DNA from: DATCKG01 sp036562385
Lineage (GTDB): Bacteria > Bacillota > Sulfobacillia > Symbiobacteriales > Symbiobacteriaceae
DNA: 32,631 bases
Assembly: GCA_036562385.1 (NCBI GenBank)
Contig: DATCKG010000106.1
Span: 1 to 32,631, forward strand
Direction: 5' to 3'
The translations under genes were made by a program, and so were the position numbers. Shown in pieces: positions 30,862 to 32,631 of this stretch. Numbering within the stretch: position 1 is the first letter of the stretch; every line of letters starts with the position of its first letter. Below the pieces are notes generated by a model. The model did not search any database. It saw nothing but the letters and a program-made list of their open reading frames with translations, and was not told where the DNA came from.

Positions 30862-31389
30862 GTGAAACGATGGATCATCGCCATCTGCGCCGTTGCCGCC
30901 CTGACCTTCGGCTCCTACGGCTGGGCGTGGCTTGAGTCGTACCAGCTGACCCGGCAGTACCTGGCAGAGGCTGAGGCCTCCCTCGCCGGAGGCGATCTGG
31001 CCGGCGCCCTCAAGGGAAAGGAGCGGCGGGATCCCCAGAGCGGGGCCGTGGTCTTCGCCGGCGGCTACCAGCAGGTGCTCGACCTCTGGTCCTCTCCCGG
31101 CGCCTGGCCGAAGCACGCCGAGTACTACGCGGCCCGTGAGGCCATCGCGGAGATCTTGCAGTACCGGCTGACGGTACAGGATGGAATCACGATGTTCCAG
31201 AATTTCTACGGGCGAGACAACGGCCTTCTGCCGGACATTCTGCTGCGGGTAGGCGCCCTGCTGGAGGAGCAGGGTGACACCGACGGGGCGGAGGAGATCT
31301 ACCAGACGGTGATTGACGCCTTCCCCGTCAGGCCCGAAATTGTTGAGCAGGCACAGCGCCGGCTGGAGGCGCTGAAAGCTCATCGCTGA
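30862..31389 (+). CDS. Membrane-anchored TPR-like protein within the sugar ABC operon
   Basis: The product has 175 residues. A hydrophobic helix (about 4-24) anchors it, with no lipobox Cys. The soluble part is helical. Near 125-173 is a TPR-like pair, LRVGALLEEQGDTDGAEEIY and then PEIVEQAQRRLEALK. The start is a GTG at 30862 with GGAGG 7 nt upstream. It lies 12 nt after the second permease and 15 nt before the LacI gene, so it is cotranscribed. I know no standard role; a scaffold near the transporter is a guess. Confidence 0.75.
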   Translation: MKRWIIAICAVAALTFGSYGWAWLESYQLTRQYLAEAEASLAGGDLAGALKGKERRDPQSGAVVFAGGYQQVLDLWSSPGAWPKHAEYYAAREAIAEILQYRLTVQDGITMFQNFYGRDNGLLPDILLRVGALLEEQGDTDGAEEIYQTVIDAFPVRPEIVEQAQRRLEALKAHR

Positions 31390-31404
31390 AGGACAGGGAC
31401 CTGT

Positions 31405-32418
31405 ATGACGACCATCAGGGATGTGGCCCGGCTGGCCGGCGTAGCTCCATCCACCGCCTCGATGGCCCTGAACGATCACCCTCGCATCTCCACGGAAACC
31501 AAGATGAAGGTGCTCGCCGCCGCCCGGGAACTGAACTACCAGCCCAACGCCATGGCCCGGGGACTGAAGAGCCGGCGGACCGAATCGGTCGGGCTGATCC
31601 TGACCGACATCGCCGGCCCATTTTACAGCGAGTTGATCAAGGGCGTGGAGGACGTGGCCATCGAGCGGGGGTACCAGCTGGTGATCAGCAGCGCCCATTC
31701 CGGGCGGGAGGAGAGCGCCCGCCGGCTTCTGGCCGAGCGCCGGACGGACGGGCTCATCGTGCTGGCACCGAACCTGAAAGATGCCGACCTGGCTGCCGTC
31801 GCCTCGCCGGAATTTCCGCTCGTGCTCCTGGACCGGCACCTCTGCGCGCCGGGGATCAGCTGTATCCGGGTCGACAATGTGGCCGCGGCCAGCGAAGCGG
31901 TCTCCCATCTGATCAACCTGGGATACCGCTCCATCCTCTACGTCTCCGGCCCACAGCTCTCCACCGACAACCAGGAGCGGCTGCTCGGCTTCCGGCAGGC
32001 ACTGGAGCGCGCGGGCCTCCCCTTCTCCCCCGACTTGGTGGTCCCCGGCGACTTCACGGAAGAGGGAGGACGGCGGGCGGCGCGCTGGATCCTGGACAGG
32101 CCCACCCTGCCGGATGCCGTCTTCGCCGCGAATGACGAGATGGCGATCGGCGTGATGGAGGTCTTCCTGGACCGGGGGATTCGCATCCCCGAGGACGTGG
32201 CCCTGGTCGGCTTTGACGACATCCGCCTTGCCGCCTACGTACGGCCCGCTCTGACCACGGTCCGCCAGTTCAAGTACGAGCTTGGCCAGCGGGCTGCCAC
32301 GTTGCTTTTCGCCATGCTGGACGGCACCAGCGAGGCCCGAGCCGAACGGATTTCCACGGAACTTGTCATCCGCGAATCCTGCGGCTACCGGCTCCGACAC
32401 AAGACAGCCCCGATCTAA
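31405..32418 (+). CDS. LacI-family transcriptional regulator
   Basis: The product has 337 residues. The N-terminal helix-turn-helix (about 3-22, IRDVARLAGVAPSTASMALN) and hinge helix (NAMARGLKSRRT) are typical of the family. The sugar-binding domain (about 60-335) contains VGLILTDIAGPFYSELIKGV, DNVAAASEAVSHLI and VALVGFDDIRLAAYVRPALT. It is the last gene of the ABC operon, so it probably represses it through the palindromes at 27533 and 27610 until the imported sugar or a derivative binds. No terminator is visible before the insertion sequence, which begins 31 bp after the stop. Confidence 0.95.
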   Translation: MTTIRDVARLAGVAPSTASMALNDHPRISTETKMKVLAAARELNYQPNAMARGLKSRRTESVGLILTDIAGPFYSELIKGVEDVAIERGYQLVISSAHSGREESARRLLAERRTDGLIVLAPNLKDADLAAVASPEFPLVLLDRHLCAPGISCIRVDNVAAASEAVSHLINLGYRSILYVSGPQLSTDNQERLLGFRQALERAGLPFSPDLVVPGDFTEEGGRRAARWILDRPTLPDAVFAANDEMAIGVMEVFLDRGIRIPEDVALVGFDDIRLAAYVRPALTTVRQFKYELGQRAATLLFAMLDGTSEARAERISTELVIRESCGYRLRHKTAPI

Positions 32419-32449
32419 CCTTTGCCGATCGACCTATGTGGCCAGCCCG

Positions 32450-32631
32450 TGATATTGTCACCCTGAAATCGGTCTGTGAAAATGTCACCCATGAACAAGG
32501 TGATGGTGACATTGTCTCAGGCTGAATGGAATCGTGCCATGGTCCTGCAGCGGGTCGTGGAAGGTCAGCTCCTCATCCGCGAGGCAGCTCAGGTTCTGGG
32601 GCTCAGCGAACGCCACGTCAAGCGACTGAAG
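32450..32631 (+). mobile_element. Left end of an ISNCY/IS1202-like insertion sequence (truncated by the window edge)
   Basis: The terminal repeat at 32450-32490 (TGATATTGTCACCC...TGTCACCC) matches, in inverted sense, the repeat ending the copy at 221-261. The transposase gene begins immediately inside it. The two copies have the same orientation. The element continues beyond the window. Confidence 0.8.
32491..32631 (+). CDS. Transposase N-terminus (partial), ISNCY/IS1202-like
   Basis: The first 47 residues are visible and begin MNKVMVTLSQAEWNRAMVLQ. A helix-turn-helix follows (REAAQVLGLSERHVKRLK), as at the start of ISNCY/IS1202 transposases. ATG at 32482 and GTG at 32476 are in the same frame and could be the true start. 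The catalytic domain is outside the window. Confidence 0.8.
   Translation, partial: MNKVMVTLSQAEWNRAMVLQRVVEGQLLIREAAQVLGLSERHVKRLK

Noticed and set aside
29092..32400. A 1102-codon open frame on the minus strand across the sugar ABC operon
   Set aside because: It is an antisense shadow of two permeases, the TPR-like gene and LacI in GC-rich DNA. Its composition (Gly, Glu, His, Gln) and lack of domains argue against a real protein.

Overview
The window suggests a GC-rich, spore-forming, respiring member of the Firmicutes, most like Symbiobacterium or a close relative. The supporting signs are a Spo0A-type sporulation regulator, the ctsR-mcsA-mcsB-clpC-radA-disA stress operon typical of Firmicutes, a class I (archaeal-type) lysyl-tRNA synthetase that few bacteria carry, and strong G/C bias at third codon positions. 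The genus is inferred from gene content, not from a database search.

Layout. The window begins inside the 3' end of an ISNCY/IS1202-like insertion sequence and ends inside the 5' end of a second copy in the same orientation, so it looks like sequence bounded by two copies of a repeat. From the left come a DUF1848 protein with a C-terminal radical-SAM-like cysteine motif, spo0A (divergent, with a 0A box between them), lysS with a near-consensus promoter and a strong terminator, a small CxxC protein, a DJ-1/PfpI protein, tRNA-Ala(CGC) and a MazG-like protein. At about 5.75-13.6 kb, on the minus strand, lies ctsR-mcsA-mcsB-[stand-alone Clp N-domain gene]-clpC-radA-disA, with two CtsR-box-like operators upstream of ctsR. 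Then come an RlmI-type rRNA methyltransferase and a type II EF-G (14-17 kb).

From 26.5 down to 17.4 kb a single minus-strand gene train encodes a whole respiratory branch: a membrane protein, CcoN, a CcoO with a second, CcoP-like haem c domain, two small one-helix proteins, CcoG, a b6-type cytochrome b, a subunit IV-like protein, a Rieske protein, a 54-residue membrane peptide, a membrane-anchored dihaem cytochrome c, a NERD-like membrane protein and a four-cluster ferredoxin. A type 1 copper lipoprotein is transcribed divergently from the front of the train. Together these could carry electrons from menaquinol through the bc complex and cytochrome c or cupredoxin to a cbb3 oxidase.

The right end (27.5-32.4 kb) is a sugar ABC importer operon: a lipoprotein binding protein (interrupted by a one-base frameshift), two permeases, a membrane-anchored TPR-like protein and a LacI-family repressor. 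Two LacI-type palindromes lie upstream. No ATPase gene is present, so a shared ATPase from elsewhere is likely.

The most notable points are the stand-alone ClpC-like N-domain protein that keeps only one of two phosphoarginine pockets, the bc-cbb3 super-operon with its unassigned small membrane proteins and redox tail, a cytochrome b6 without the haem c(n) cysteine, and a Spo0A receiver with Arg in place of the conserved Lys.
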